Shown piece after piece: positions 22,741 through 34,400 of a DNA stretch of 64,000 bases. Each line of letters begins with the position of its first letter. Position 1 is the stretch's first letter. Location: the NCBI GenBank assembly GCA_028583405.1, contig CM053243.1, forward strand, positions 50,665,826 through 50,729,825, in the 5' to 3' direction. The stretch comes from Pogonophryne albipinna (taxonomy: Eukaryota; Chordata; Actinopteri; Perciformes; Artedidraconidae). The notes under the pieces were generated by a model. It did not search any database. It had not been told where the DNA came from and worked only from the letters and a program-made list of their open reading frames with translations. The position numbers and the translations under genes are program-made.

Positions 22741-23526
22741 ATGTCATTTTATACACGTCACGTGACATAGAGTACATGACGGCAACACATATTCTGTGTG
22801 TGTAGGTGCCCAATCAGTGACTGATTCCCAATCTTTAACGATTGGACCCAAATCCCTCCATCTATCAGTGGGGCCCCTGGCTAGTGAAATGTGTGGGACC
22901 GCCCCTGGGATTTGATACAGCTTGTTGTGTGGGTGTGAGTGTAACAGGAACCAGCGCTGCGCAGCAAACTCCAATACATAGTTTTAAACATGAGCTCATC
23001 ATTCAAACATTCCAGCAGAAAACTCTCATCATAGTATTTACATGGTTCCTCAACCACGTTAGCCATACAATGCAAATGAGAAGTCTCCATGAACACAGCA
23101 GGTGGAAAAACACGTTGATCAGTCAAACGCAACACCGCCTGAGAATCAGGATATGTCAACAGCCATTGGTACACATTCAACAGTTCTTTATCATCAAATG
23201 TGAGTTTTGAACCATCGTAGGAGATGGCTGTCGGACTTTAAGACCCTCATTTGTGGAAAAATGAGGTCTAAGCCGAACCGGAGAATCAGATCTCTGCCCA
23301 GTAAATTTATTGGGCAGACAGATGATAAAAGAAAACTGTGTTTGACTGATGTGGGAAATGGATGACTGTCATCACCGTTATCCTTACACTGAAGTGGTAC
23401 AGAAAACTTCTCCTTCACAGTTACCCCAGCCGCTCCTATTGAGTGAATAAATCTACCACTAAATTCGCAATCAGGCAAATCTGCCCTTTTTACCACAGAA
23501 TGTGTCTTCTACATTTTCCAATTACT
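22741..23526 (-). pseudogene. Retroviral protease region
   Basis: The minus-strand frame 23,496-23,194 includes VPLQCKDNGDDSHPFP and CPINLLGRDLILRFGL; 'LLGRDL' is characteristic of the C-terminal half of retroviral aspartic proteases. The catalytic DTG/DSG was not found in a continuous frame. From 23,193 to 22,741 frames are short (one reads MNVYQWLLTYPDSQ) and probably cover the protease-RT linker. Confidence 0.65.
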
Positions 23527-24163
23527 CAATGGCATGATGTGTTTGTGTGTGTGTGTGTGTCACTTCCCTGGTTAGATGCTGCTGGCTGAATTTCCGTCTC
23601 CCTCGATTGGGCCCCTTCTGGCGTATTTCCGTCTGATTGTGAATGGCCCCGTCCTTGCTGTCCCCCTCTGCCTCCGCTGCCAGTGTTCTGTGGGCAGTCC
23701 CGAATCCAATGTTCAACACTGCCACACTTGAAACATCTTTCGTCGTTTGAAGGTCTTGCTTCTCGTCCTCTGCCTCGGAAAACCTCCTCTGCCTCTCCCT
23801 CGGTATTGTGAGCGGCCAGCATTCTGCGCAGCTTGCGCTGTGGCTGTGAGTCCGTTGAGGAAGGCATTACTGAGGTGTGTCCCCCAAACACCTGCTTGGT
23901 CCCCTTGGGCATCGGGTTTGTTTATCCCGCTGTTGTCCCGGAATACTTGGGCCTGATGGGGGTGGACGGGCTTGGAGTTGACGGGAGTCTGTTGACTGCA
24001 TGGCTGGGGCTTGTAGTGGCGAGGGAGGTGGTTGAGGTGGGTCAGCCGGATTGCCAGGGTTGTACGCCGGGGGAGGGAAAGGATACCCAGAGTCGATGAG
24101 AGGGTCATTCAGCCTGCAATGGAAGGACACAGAGATGTCTGGGGTTTACATGGTTTTGGAAAT
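23527..24163 (-). pseudogene. Retroviral gag, capsid end and nucleocapsid
   Basis: The minus-strand frame from 23,912 contains a single zinc knuckle CFKCGSVEHWIRDC, the nucleocapsid signature, preceded by an Arg/Gly-rich stretch (QYRGRGRGGFPRQRTRS). Upstream frames (24,130-23,713) are Pro-rich. Several shifts between frames are evident. One knuckle rather than two fits class I-like retroviruses. The gag N-terminus is separated by LINE no. 2 and lies at 30,231-30,589. Confidence 0.78.
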
Positions 24164-24705
24164 CATTTATTTTCCTTCTTTTTTTTTTTTTTTACAATAT
24201 GTTTATTCATTTTTCATTCTTTTAAACAGCAAGACACACCATCCCTTATAAAACGTACGACAACAAAACATTACAATAAAACAAATTATGTGAAAAACAG
24301 AGACAAAGAAAAGACAATACCAAAATTAAATTGAAATATAAAATAAAAATAAGAGACATTAATGAAATTAAATTTAAAAATAAAATTGGGCAGTAGCAAC
24401 ATTATCCTAAAAAGTGTACATAGTCACAGCAGTTTAAGAAGTACTTTACTTTTCCATTCAACCAGATCGCTCTCATGGATTCCCATTGTTATTTCTTAGC
24501 ATGTTTGACACATTAACATCACCTAACAGTTGAGTAAACGGGCCCCAAACCCTATCATAGGTTTCATTTTTACGTTATCTTTTCCATAGATCAGCAATTA
24601 CTCATTTCCCTCAGCCATTGGCCCACATGTGGCCTCTGAGTGTTCTTCCATGACAAGGTAATCGAGCGTTTTGCTTGGAGTAAACACATGTTTATGAGAT
24701 TTTTT

Positions 24706-27700
24706 TTATTCTTTGTTATGACTGGGGTGGAAAATCCCCAAAATAAACAATTTAGGATCAAGAGGTATCTTAACATCTAGCATTTTGTGAATTATTTGTG
24801 AGATCTCGCACCAGAAAGTTGCAATCTCTTTGCACTCCCACATGCAGTGAAAAAGTGTCCCTTTAGAATGTTCACACTTAGTACATATATCTGGAATGTT
24901 ATTATTAAACTGATGTAATCTCACAGGTGTTATGTACGTGCGCATCAACCAGTTGTGTTGTAGCAATCTTAATCTGGTATTCGCAGTTTGCCCATGAGCC
25001 TCAGTACATATCACACCCCAGTCATCCAAGGAAATATCCTCCTGTATATCTCCCTTCCAGGCGTTAAGCCGGTCGGTAGAGGATTCAGTGGAGTTAAAAA
25101 CCAACAAGTCATATAGCACTGAAATAAGCCTTTTCCCATGACAATTATCAGAGATCAATTGTTCCAGTTCAGAAAGTGGTGGGGGAGTTAATAACTGTTT
25201 GCGGGATGCAGTTATAAAGCTTCGTACCTGTAAGTATTTATAAAAACTGCTATTTGAAAGGCCAAATTTAGTACGCAACTGTTCAAATGACATCAACGTT
25301 TCATCTTGAAACATATCTCCTATTTTTGTTAGACCTTTCGTTGCCCAATGATGGAAACCTTGGTCCATTCTTCCTGGTTTAAATTCTTCATTTCCCCAGA
25401 TTGGGCTAAAACGGGACATTGATGATTTTTCCCCTAGCACATCTTGAATTTTATACCAAACATTGATCATATTCAATACAAATGGGTTAGATGTTTGTTC
25501 CCTGAGCTTTTTTACATTGGCAGAATACATGTATGAGTTAAGTGGCAATTTAGGGGTAAGTGAAAAGGCTTCAATGTCTACCCACGCTGGGACTGGGTCG
25601 GGGGAAAAGTAATACATTATGCTGCGTAATTGGGCGGCCCAGTAATACCACTGGAAGTTTGGAAGTTTGAGTCCTCCTCTGTCATACGGTAAGTATAATA
25701 ATGTCAAACGTAGCCTGTGTCGTCTATTATTCCAAATGAAATTCGAACATGTTTTCCTCAATTTAGTGAAATGCGATAGTGGCAAGGGTAAAGGTATGTT
25801 TTGAAACAGGTACAATAGTTTTGGAAGGATATTCATTTTCAGTATATTTATTCGCCCTATTAAAGAAATTGGCATATTAGACCATCTTTCCAGTGATTTA
25901 TAAATTGATTCAAGAGCAGGATCATAATTGGTTTTTACAATTTTTCCCACATCAGGCACTATATGTATACCTAGGTAGGTAAAAGAGTCTGTTGAGTTGA
26001 ATGAGGACACATGGTCCATAGGATTGCATCTTTCTTTTCCATTCAATAACATTATGGAGGATTTTGCATTATTCACCTTATAACCTGCAAATAATCCAAA
26101 CGTTTTAATTACATTTAGTAAAGCTGGAATTGAATTAGCTAAATCCGTGAGGAACAAAATGACGTTGTCCGCGAAAAGAGCTATGCGATGTTCTAGCTGT
26201 CCCAACCTGACACCTGAAATATTCTTGTGTGTCCTGACTGCTATGGCGAAGGGTTCTATGGCGAGTGTAAATAGGAGGGGTGACAAAGGGCACCCCTGTC
26301 TGACCCCCCTATTAATATTAAATGGTTGAGAAATAACATTGTTAGTCAGAATTTCAGCTGTGGGTTGAGTGTACAATAGCCTTACCCAATTACAGAAAGC
26401 AGTCCCAAATCCAAAACGGTCTAGTGTTGCAAATAGAAAAGGCCATTCTATTCTATCAAACGCCTTTTCGGCATCGACTGATAGCAGAGCAGTGTCTGGC
26501 GCGTCTTTCCTCTCGTGGAGTATATTTAACACTGTCCGTACGTTATGAAAGCCTTGTCTCCCTTTAACAAATCCGTTTGGATCCATATCTATAATGACAG
26601 GGAGAACAGACTCCAATCTACGTGCTAATACTTTGCAGAGAATTTTAATGTCTGAATTTAGAAGTGAGATTGGACGGAAAGATTGCCATTTATGTGCTGG
26701 TTTGTTTGGTTTTAAAATTAAAATGATCATGGCACCTCTCAATGAGGGAGGGAGTGACCCGTTTTTATAGGATTCCTGAAGCATTTCTATAATTGGAGTT
26801 AAAAGTTTCCTCTTGAATTTCTTATAAATATCGATTGGTAATCCATCAGGACCAGCTGCTTTGCCAGCATTCATGGCATCAATTGCTTCTATAATTTCCT
26901 CCGTTGACAAATCAGAGTCCAGGTTGATTTTTTCTTCATTTGAGACACTTGGGAATTTTAAATTATCCAAAAATGAAGTTTGAGCGTCCGAATTAGGCGG
27001 ATATTCTGAGGAATATAACGTTTCATAGAATTGTCTAAAGGTTACATTTATTTCTTCAGGATCCACAGTCACATCTCCCTTAGAATTTTCGATTGCATTG
27101 ATAGCTCTTTCTGATTGTAGCTGTTTAATTCTCCAGGCCAGAAGTCTACCTGGTTTTTCTCCCTGATCATAAAAATTATGTTTAAGCTTCAACAAGCTAT
27201 TTGCAGCCCTCTCAGCAGATATTTGATTGTATTCAGCCTTAAGAAGTAATAGTTCCTGATGTGGGTTTTCTGAGCTATCCATAAACTTGTCTTTCTCTAG
27301 CACTTTAATTTTATAATCCAGCTCTTCCAGTTTTTGACGGATGCGTTTTAATTTAGGAGACGTAAAACTTATCATCTGTCCTCTCAAGAAGGCTTTAAAA
27401 GCTTCCCATCTGATACAAGCCGAGGTCTGACTTGTGTTCTTTTCAAAAAACATATCTATTTGTTTCCCAATAAAGTCTATAAAAGCCGGGTCCTGTAGCC
27501 AGTTTATATGAAAACGCCATCTCGGAGGGCTATTAACCAGTTTAGAATCTTCATATGTAAAAGATATCGGGGCATGATCAGATAACACTATGGCATCATA
27601 GTTGCAGTCTTTAATTTTATATCTTATCTGTGTTGATATTAGAAAGTAATCTATCCGTGAATAGGTTTTATGTGTGCTAGAGTGACAAGAATATTCTATA

Positions 27701-28240
27701 TTGTTTGGGTTCAGTTCCCGCCAGATTTCAGATAAATTCAAATCCTTCATAAAATGTAATATAGATGTTCTAGCTCTGATATGGGACGTGTCCGATCCAG
27801 TAGATTTGTCTAATTGTGGGTTCAGGGCCACATTCAAATCGCCTCCTACAATGAAATTACCTGGGAGCGTTGATAAGGTCAAGAATAAATTATCAAAAAA
27901 TGCGGGGTCATCTTCGTTGGGGCCGTAAACATTCACTAAATTACGTTTCTCGTACAGTAATATGCCCTGAAGTATAATGTACCTGCCCTTGGGATCAATT
28001 ATTGAATGTACTACTTGAAATGGGATTGACTTGTGAATTAGGGTTAAAACTCCTCTGGCATGTGAACTATAGGAGGCTGAAAACACTTGGCCTTGCCATC
28101 TTTTTTTGACTTTAGACAAATCACACTGCATCATATGAGATTCCTGCAGGAAAACTATATGAATGTTTTTGTTTCAGTCTACTAAGTACCTGCTTCACTT
28201 TAGTTAATTTACCCAAGCCCCTGCAATTCCAAGATGTAAC
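24706..28240 (-). pseudogene. L1-type ORF2, LINE no. 2, 1,142-codon open frame
   Basis: The frame 28,134-24,706 is continuously open. It has endonuclease motifs VGGDLNVALNP, SRIDYFLIS and LSDHAPISF, then reverse transcriptase AAGPDGLPIDIYKKF, FRPISLLNSDIKIL, DPNGFVKGRQGFHN, LSVDAEKAFDRIEW and RQGCPLSPLLFTLAIEP, and a Cys-rich C-terminus (CTKCEHSKGTLFHCMWEC). The first roughly 40 codons (TSWNCRGLGKLTKVKQVL, from about 28,240) are in another frame. The catalytic motif reads FADNVILFL, with Asn in place of the second Asp, which should abolish polymerisation. Confidence 0.9.
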
Positions 28241-29203
28241 CTTAACCTTCATAGATTTAGACATACCTCGATCGAACATATATTGTGTTATATAGGTTGT
28301 TCACTGACTGTACTGGTGAGTGGATAAACGATGCTGCCCTACCAAAATACGTGTAAAAAGACATATATTCCAACACATAAGTACACATAAAACCCCAACC
28401 CTCTAACATACATTTCCCCCTGAGATCTACAGAAAAATCTCCCCTCCCTCTTACCACCTCCGACATGACCAACCTACCACCAGGCCTGCACACTGTGTAG
28501 TGGGCTGTCCTTTGTCCCCTCTTTTACCCTCCCCCTGCAACGTGTTACAGATTAACACTTTCAGAACCCACACAAATACATCCCCCCTCCCATCTCTTTC
28601 CCAAACACCAAAAGTGCCATTTGTTCACGATAACAGCAACATTAACCGATTCCTAACTTTTGCAAGCACAAATATTGTAAACTTTGAACATTAAGGTTAA
28701 CAGTGAATAGCTTGAATTCAAATCAGAATTATATTCCAACCAATGGAAGCGTTGTATAATTTATCAATAAAAAAATAAAATAAACAAATTGAGCCTCCAT
28801 TCAAGGGGTCATCGCCTTTTGCTGCCCCCTTGACTCCCAAAGCAAAGAAAGAGAAACATTGAAAAAATGGAGAGCTTGCCTGTGTTGCCTTGTAAACTGG
28901 CAATCGTAAAAACGTAAATTATTATTGGGGCACCCGCTCCGAAACTCACATTTATATAAGCGGTGTTCATGTGTTTAATTTCAAACTCGCTTTAGACAAA
29001 ACAGCCAAAACAATTATTTATCAGGAAAGAATATAGGTAAGGTAGGGGCAAACCGCCCCGTCATCTCCCACCTGTGTATGTCTCATTGCCGGCTGTCCGC
29101 CTGTAATCGCCCGGCCGCTTCCGAGTCATTAGTCAAACGCTTCTTCTTTTAACATATTTTGATTTACGTCCGTAAATCATGTTCAGTTAGTGTTCACGCC
29201 GTC

Positions 29204-30073
29204 TTATTTCTTCTGTATGTCCTTGATGAAGTTCTTCGTGTCCGAGGGGTTGTCAAAAAAGTAAGATCGGCCGCCGTGTGTGACCCTCAGTCGCGCCGGG
29301 AAAACTATTCCATATTGGACGTCCATCTCCCGCAGCCTCCGTTTAACTCCATCGAATCTCCTCCGTTGTTTATGCAGCTCTGCAGAGACGTCCGGGAACA
29401 GCATCACTTGGCGATCTTTGTAGAATATTTTACCCATTTGTCTTGCAGCATTCTGAACGAGGACTTTATCCTTGTAATTAAGGAACTTCATGATCAGTGG
29501 TCTAGGCGGGCCATTAGCAAGTTTAGGGCCAGAGAGCCGATGGGCTCGCTCGATAACAATAGGAGAGGCTGGCGGCGCTCATCTCAAGGCCTCGGGGAGC
29601 CAGGATTCCAGGAATGCGCAAATATCCTTCCCTTCTGCCGCTTCAGGTAAATTCACCAATCGTAAATTAGATATTCTGCTCCTGTTCTCAGAGTTGTCCA
29701 GTTTCGAGGTAAGCTTGGCAACTTGTTCTTCTAGGCTCACGGCTCTCCTCTGCAGGGAGACGACGTCATCTTCGGCGTTTGATATTCGCTCCTCCGTCTC
29801 GGATATTCTCTTCTGACATCTGGTCAGCTCACTTTTAACGCTGTTGACGGCTGAAAGTAGCCCATCCAGTTTAGATGAAAACTCTGTCTTCAGGCCATTT
29901 ATTGCTTGTAGGATAGCATTGTCGGTGTTCTCAGTGGTAGCGTTAGCTTCTGAGCTACCCTTGCACTCCTTGCTAGCTGAGTTGTCGCCTTGCGTGGCCA
30001 TGGCGTCCTCACTTGCTCCGTCTTCTGTTGAGTTTTCCGCCTTTTTTGTTTTTTTTGACGGTTTCTGTGGCAT
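29204..30073 (-). pseudogene. L1-type ORF1, LINE no. 2
   Basis: The N-terminal frame (30,073-29,579) starts MPQKPSKKTKKAENSTEDG, followed by an acidic/Ser-rich head and a coiled coil (VNSVKSELTRCQKRISETEE onward), then SRISNLRLVNLPEAAEGKD at the RRM start. The C-terminal frame (29,491-29,204) carries MKFLNYKDKVLVQNAARQMG and RQVMLFPDVSAELHKQRR. About 90 bases between them are in neither frame, so at least one indel has broken it. Confidence 0.85.
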
Positions 30074-30230
30074 AATGGATGTTGTGGGGGTTTAGAATCA
30101 AATACCATGCAGTTTTAGGTGGGTTCCGAGTAATTAGAATAGGATTTTAGTAGGAATTGCAACCGTGCTGGGGAGTGTCAGCCTCTCAGCTCAGCGCCAT
30201 AACCGGAAGCCCCATTTATTTTCCTTCTTT

Positions 30231-30589
30231 CCTTCACATTCATCTTCAACCTTAATATTTTCTTTAATGCCCCGAGGCCAACTGCCTTCTTTCACGGCAT
30301 TCTGCTTCATCCTGAGTATTATAACACTTAAACACTTTCTGTGAGTGTCCAGCTTTTTATAAGTCTTTTACTTTACTCTTCTTTTTCATTCCATCTTCAC
30401 ACTCTTGTAATTTATCCCTTAGGTTTTTTGATTTTTAATTTACTCAAAGAACCTCCCTTTGGAAATCCGAACATTTCCGTCCAGATTTTTAATTTAGACA
30501 GACTGTTTTCACCGTGTTTTGCTCGCATGACATCCACAATCGGACCCTCAGGAGGAGTATACTAGCCCCCTACTCTGCTTTGCTCCCAT
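30231..30589 (-). pseudogene. Retroviral gag N-terminus (matrix start)
   Basis: An ATG at 30,589 (minus strand) opens MGAKQSRG; the Gly at position 2 is the classic N-myristoylation signal of retroviral matrix proteins. The frame stops after about 13 codons, and other frames carry matrix-like sequence rich in Lys and Leu for another 100 or so codons. From 30,590 to 31,009 is the untranslated leader next to the 5' LTR, with no ORF I trust. Confidence 0.65.
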
Positions 30590-31009
30590 AACAAAGTCTT
30601 TAAGTGTTACCAAAACACCCCGTGTTACCAAAACACTATTTTTCACCCGTCGGTGATGTGATATTTGTTTTGTTCCCCAGTACAAATCACACAAAGACTG
30701 ATCGTAAACCACCCAGGCTACGATGGATATCCCAAATATCCTACTTTCGAGCAGTCCCTCTCATAAATGTCATGGAGTTTAATTACGTTTAACTTTAAAC
30801 AATTTAGACACTGTACATCTCACCGAGTATTGAAAGACTTTTGAGTTCGTTGGATCTCGTGAAGTCAATCGGTTCCACCCCGGCGCTGGTCCTCTCGTCC
30901 CGTACGGTTTCTGTCGAGGTAGAGGAGGATCCGAGGATCCTGGAGCTACCACCAGCGTCCATAGGTGTCCCCAATCGAACTTGCAGAGATCCTGCCGACA
31001 ACGCCAATT

Positions 31010-31519
31010 TGTTATGGAAATCTTAGACCCAGTCAATACGGTGGAGATACACAAGTCAAACAAATAAATGGTGAAACAAACAGAGTTGTCTTTCTGGTTA
31101 TTTATTTGAATATTCAAAGACACAGGTCTCACAGAGTATAGGATAGTCTGCAGGAGTGTGCGCAATAGTCATAAAATAGAAAAGCTTATATACAAGAAAA
31201 GGCGGGCAGACAAAGTTTGCTCGGACATCTGCTTTCACACGGTCTCATATTGTTATGGGAGTTACAACTTTGTGTGAGACACCCGTGTCCTTGAGCCGTA
31301 GCAAACTTTGTGTAAAAAGGAGTAGTTTCAACATAGTCTGCCAAATCAGCTCTGTGGCCTTGAAGCGCTTGGGAATAAAAACCCTCATTAGAGTATGCAG
31401 AGAAAACAGCACATATCAGGAAATGGTATAGGTGTTTTAGACAATGTTATGAGAAGCATTTGGTTTAGCATATAAGGTAACATAAGACATATAAGGTGAA
31501 ATATGAAATTTCCACTACA
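31010..31519 (-). repeat. Retroviral 5' LTR, 510 bp
   Basis: TGTTATGGAAATCTTAGACC to TTTCCACTACA, matching 10,837-11,317. It is the longer of the two copies, with extra blocks at about 31,330 and 31,380. Promoter elements in the reverse strand cannot be assigned by eye. Confidence 0.92.
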
Positions 31520-31527
31520 AACTACAT

Positions 31528-31836
31528 TTATTAGTGCTTTCATGTCAATTCGGCGAACATATGATACATTAAATGATCGTGAGGATGATGATTAAAAATC
31601 GTTTGTTTGAGCCGGTCTGCACTTCCTGATGAGAAAACAAACCAATGCTTTTTGTAGTTGTAGTACACCAATATGGATTAAACGTGTGTTTTTTTTACCA
31701 CAATGTTGGGGAAATTAATGGATAAAATGCACGGATTATTATTATTATTATTCCCACTCCGATCGGGACACTAGGTCCACCGTTTCCCCGCAGCAAGGCT
31801 CCCCCCGTTGACAGTTTACGTGGGCTGGGCTGGGTG
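31528..31836. repeat. Right part of the TTAA element
   Basis: 31,528-31,690 is the second copy of the segment at 10,665-10,836. A (TTA)n stretch lies at 31,738-31,752. From 31,753 CACTCCGATCGGGACAC starts sequence partly repeated inside the short MITE that follows (CCCCCGTTGACAGTTTAC against CCCCCGTTGACAATTTAC). No gene. Confidence 0.5.
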
Positions 31837-32004
31837 CAGTGGCGGACTGGCCATCGGGACGAATCCCGATGGGCTGGTACCGAAGTGGGCCGGTCGGATA
31901 AGTCACTAGCACATCCCCCACTCCCCCCGTTGACAATTTACTAGCGGTACCGAAGTGGGCCGGTCGAGAGTCCCGGGATGATTTTTAGTCCCAGTCCACC
32001 ACTG
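31837..32004. mobile_element. Short MITE with CAGTGGCGGACTGG termini
   Basis: CAGTGGCGGACTGG at the left and CCAGTCCACCACTG at the right form a 14-bp inverted repeat with one mismatch; such CAG...CTG ends are hAT-like. Flanking octamers GCTGGGTG and GCTACATG agree at five of eight positions, so the duplication is uncertain. From 32,005 to 32,257 no gene is seen. Confidence 0.6.
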
Positions 32005-32307
32005 GCTACATGACCGTATGATCGCCTATATTGACGCACCTAATTCCTAAACTTCTAACAGATACAACATAAACCGATCCTTCAGCCTCATATGAGCTCT
32101 CAGACACGTTCAAAATTAAACTGTCATCGCTGTCTGAGCTTGCTGCTGTGCAGATTAATGGTTATCAAAGTACAAATATCCAAAATCAGTTCAGTAACGA
32201 TTTTCAAGGGGACAATATTTACTCAAATTGATGGGTTTGGATGATGGGGGAAACTCGTGTCACAGGCTCTTTAACCCCCGGATGGCAAGTGAGCAGCAGA
32301 GTGTGAG

Positions 32308-32705
32308 TGATACGCAGAGTGAAGCAGGTAGGACCCAAACGCAGATAACACTTGATAATACCTTTATTGCAAGGGCTCTTATCTAATATACAACTTGAAC
32401 AAACAAAACACTCTTCGGTGAACTGGGTCACATACAAAAGAAGCACCAACACTGAACACAGGAGGAGACAAGAATAAATACAGGGGTAATCACAAGACGA
32501 GAAACAGCCGGGCAGGGGAGGAGAAACACAAGGGCCACAGGTGAACACAATCAGATAACTAGACACACCAGGGAAACTAATGACAAGAGGAAAAACACAG
32601 GGAAAAGGACCAGACAATAACCCAGAGGAAAACATGACATGGAAAACAGCAAAAACACCCAAACCTACAAAACTACAACCGTGACATGAACTTAGGAGTG
32701 TGACA
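32308..32705 (-). repeat. Gypsy-2 3' LTR, 398 bp
   Basis: TGATACGCAGAGTGAAGC to GGAGTGTGACA. It is the complete copy; the partner at 35,271-35,566 lacks its first 100 or so bases on the plus strand. Confidence 0.85.
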
Positions 32706-32769
32706 TAACCCCCGCTTCAAGGGACGGATCCCAGACGTCCCAAAAAACAAAGTCCAGCAGGGTGGGTTG

Positions 32770-33780
32770 AGGGGGTCTGGAGGACGGGTCTCAGGCGGAC
32801 GGCCCTGGGGCAAGGCAGAGAACAAGGAGGGGAACTCGGGCGGACGGCCCGGGGGCAAGGCAGAGTCCAAGGTGGGGAACTCGGGCGGACGGCCCGGGGG
32901 TAAGGTAGAGACCATGGATGGGGTCTCGGGCGGACGGCCCGGGGGCAAGGCAGAGTTCAAAGAGGGGAACTCGGGCGGATGGCCCGGGGGCAAGGCAGAG
33001 TTCGAGGAGGGGGTCTCGGGCGGACGGCCCGGGGGCAAGGCAGAGTTCAAGGAGGGGGTCTCGGGCGGACGGCCCGGGGGCAAGGCAGAGTTCGAGGAGG
33101 GGGTCTTGGGCGGACGGCCCGGGGGCAAGGCAGAGTTCGAGGAGGGGCGAAGACCACAGCGGGCGAACTCAGGGGACCGGGCTCGAGGGGGAAGACCGGA
33201 CAGCTCCGGAGGCCGGGCAGGAGCCGGTGTCGACCGGACAGGTGTCGGCAAGTTCCCCCACGGAAGAGGACACAGGGCCGGCAGGACCCCCGGCAGAAAA
33301 GCAGTCGGCAGAACCTCCAACGGCACGGGACATAGGGTTGGCAGGACCCCCGGCAGAAGAGTAGTCTGCGGGACCTCCAACGGCACAGGAAATAGGGTTG
33401 GCAGGACCCCCAGCGGAACCTCCAACGGCACAGGACATGGGGTTGGCAGGACCCCCGGCAGAAGAGCAGTCTGCGGGACCTCCAACGGGACAAGACATGG
33501 AGTTGGCAGGACCCCCGGCAGAAGAGTAGTCTGCGGGACCTCCAACGGCACAGGACATAGGGTTGGCAGTACCCCCAGCGGAACCTCCAACGGCACAGGA
33601 CATGGGGTTGGCAGGACCCTCGGCAGAAGAGCAGTCTACGGGACCTCCAACAGCACAGGACATGGGGTTGGCAGGACCCCCGGCAGAAGAGTAGTCTGCG
33701 GGACCGCCAACGGCACAGGACATAGGGTTGGCAGGACCCCCAGCGGAACCTCCAACGGCACAGGACATGGGGTTTGAGTG
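32770..33780 (-). repeat. Two blocks of about 60-bp repeats, open in several frames
   Basis: Block one (about 32,780-33,150) repeats 'CTCGGGCGGACGGCCCGGGG' with 'GGCAAGGCAGAGTTC'. Block two (about 33,290-33,780) repeats 'GGTTGGCAGGACCCCCGGC' with 'CCTCCAACGGCACAGGACAT'. Unit lengths divisible by three keep frames open on both strands. The minus-strand product would be Pro/Leu-rich (NSALPPGRPPETPS repeats), and this is the element's sense strand. No function is claimed. Confidence 0.8.
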
Positions 33781-34400
33781 GGGACTCGAGAGAGGGCTTG
33801 AGAGGGAACTCGAGAGGAAACTTGAGAGTTGACTTGAGAGGTGACTTGAGAGGGATCTCGAGAGGGAACTTGAGAGGGAACTCGAAAGGAGACTCGATAG
33901 GGAACTCGAGAGGAGACTCGAGAGAGGGCTTGAGAGGGAACTCGAGAGGTGACTTGAGAGGGGACTTGAGAGGAAACTTGAGAGGGGACTTGAGAGGGAA
34001 CCTGAGAGAGGACTCGAGATGGGACCTGAGAGGGGACTTGAGAGGGAACTCGAGAGGGAACTCGAGAGGAGACTAGAGGGGAAACTTGAGAGGGGACTCG
34101 GGTAGGAACTTGAGAGGAGACTTGAGAGGGAACTCGAGAGGGAACTCGAGAGGGGACTCGAGAGGAGACTCGAGAGGGGACTTGAGAGAGGACTTGCAAG
34201 GGGACTCGAGAAGAGACTTGAGAGGGGACTTGAGAGGGAACTTGAGAGGAGACTCGAGAGGGGACCTGAGAGGGGATTCGAGAAGAGACTCGAGAGGGGA
34301 CCTGAGAGAGGGCTTGAGAGGGAACTCGAGAGGGGACTCGAGAGGTAGCTCGAGAGGAGACTTGAGAGGGAACTGGAGAGGGGACTCGAGACGGTTGGTT
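33781..34400 (-). repeat. GAG/CTC-rich short-period minisatellite
   Basis: Some 600 bp of 10-15-bp periodic GAGAGGGAACTCGAGAG-type units. On the minus strand it encodes Ser/Leu-rich repeats (SSLSSPLSS type) within a 537-codon frame (34,782-33,169), and another frame reads Pro/Ser/Val repeats (QVPSRVSS type, 34,823-33,636). The low-complexity sequence has expanded inside the Gypsy-2 body. Confidence 0.85.

Larger units (their letters stand above)
24182..30212 (-). mobile_element. L1-type LINE no. 2, full length, in retroviral gag
   Basis: Flanked by an 18-bp duplication CATTTATTTTCCTTCTTT (24,164-24,181 and 30,213-30,230). The reversed poly-A tail is the T-run at 24,182. The 5' end, complement of 30,212 leftward, starts GGCTTCCGGTTATGGCGC. 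It carries ORF1 and a nearly open ORF2 on the minus strand. Its proteins differ clearly from those of LINE no. 1, so it is a separate lineage. About 750 bp between ORF1 and ORF2 (28,250-29,200) is non-coding. Confidence 0.92.
10837..31519 (-). mobile_element. Endogenous retrovirus (class I-like), minus orientation, heavily broken
   Basis: LTRs at 10,837-11,317 (3') and 31,010-31,519 (5') are flanked by AACT (10,833-10,836 and 31,520-31,523), a 4-bp duplication usual for gamma/epsilon-type retroviruses. The polypurine tract (complement of TTCCCCCCTTTT) sits at 11,318-11,329. From right to left the fragments are gag, protease, reverse transcriptase, RNase H, integrase and envelope. Two L1-type LINEs and a DNA-repeat patch interrupt it. 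Every gene has frameshifts, stops or gaps, so it is a fossil. The bases next to the 5' LTR (AATTGGCGTTGTCGG) should hold the primer site, but I could not match a tRNA. Confidence 0.88.
10358..32270. mobile_element. TTAA-flanked DNA element (Kolobok/piggyBac-like), containing an endogenous retrovirus
   Basis: Both ends carry the inverted repeat AGAGCCTGTGACA (10,358-10,370; complement at 32,258-32,270) and are flanked by TTAA (10,354-10,357 and 32,271-32,274). The host Gypsy integrase frame reads from CHPGV straight into [11 protein letters not shown] when the element and one TTAA are removed, confirming the boundaries. Its own sequence is only about 0.5 kb left (10,358-10,836) and 0.75 kb right (31,520-32,270), with no transposase. 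TTAA duplications fit Kolobok or piggyBac; the ends alone do not decide. Confidence 0.82.

Noticed and set aside
32767..33777. 336-codon plus-strand ORF, Gly/Arg-rich
   Set aside because: Antisense reading of Gypsy-2 repeats; unit length divisible by three keeps both strands open.
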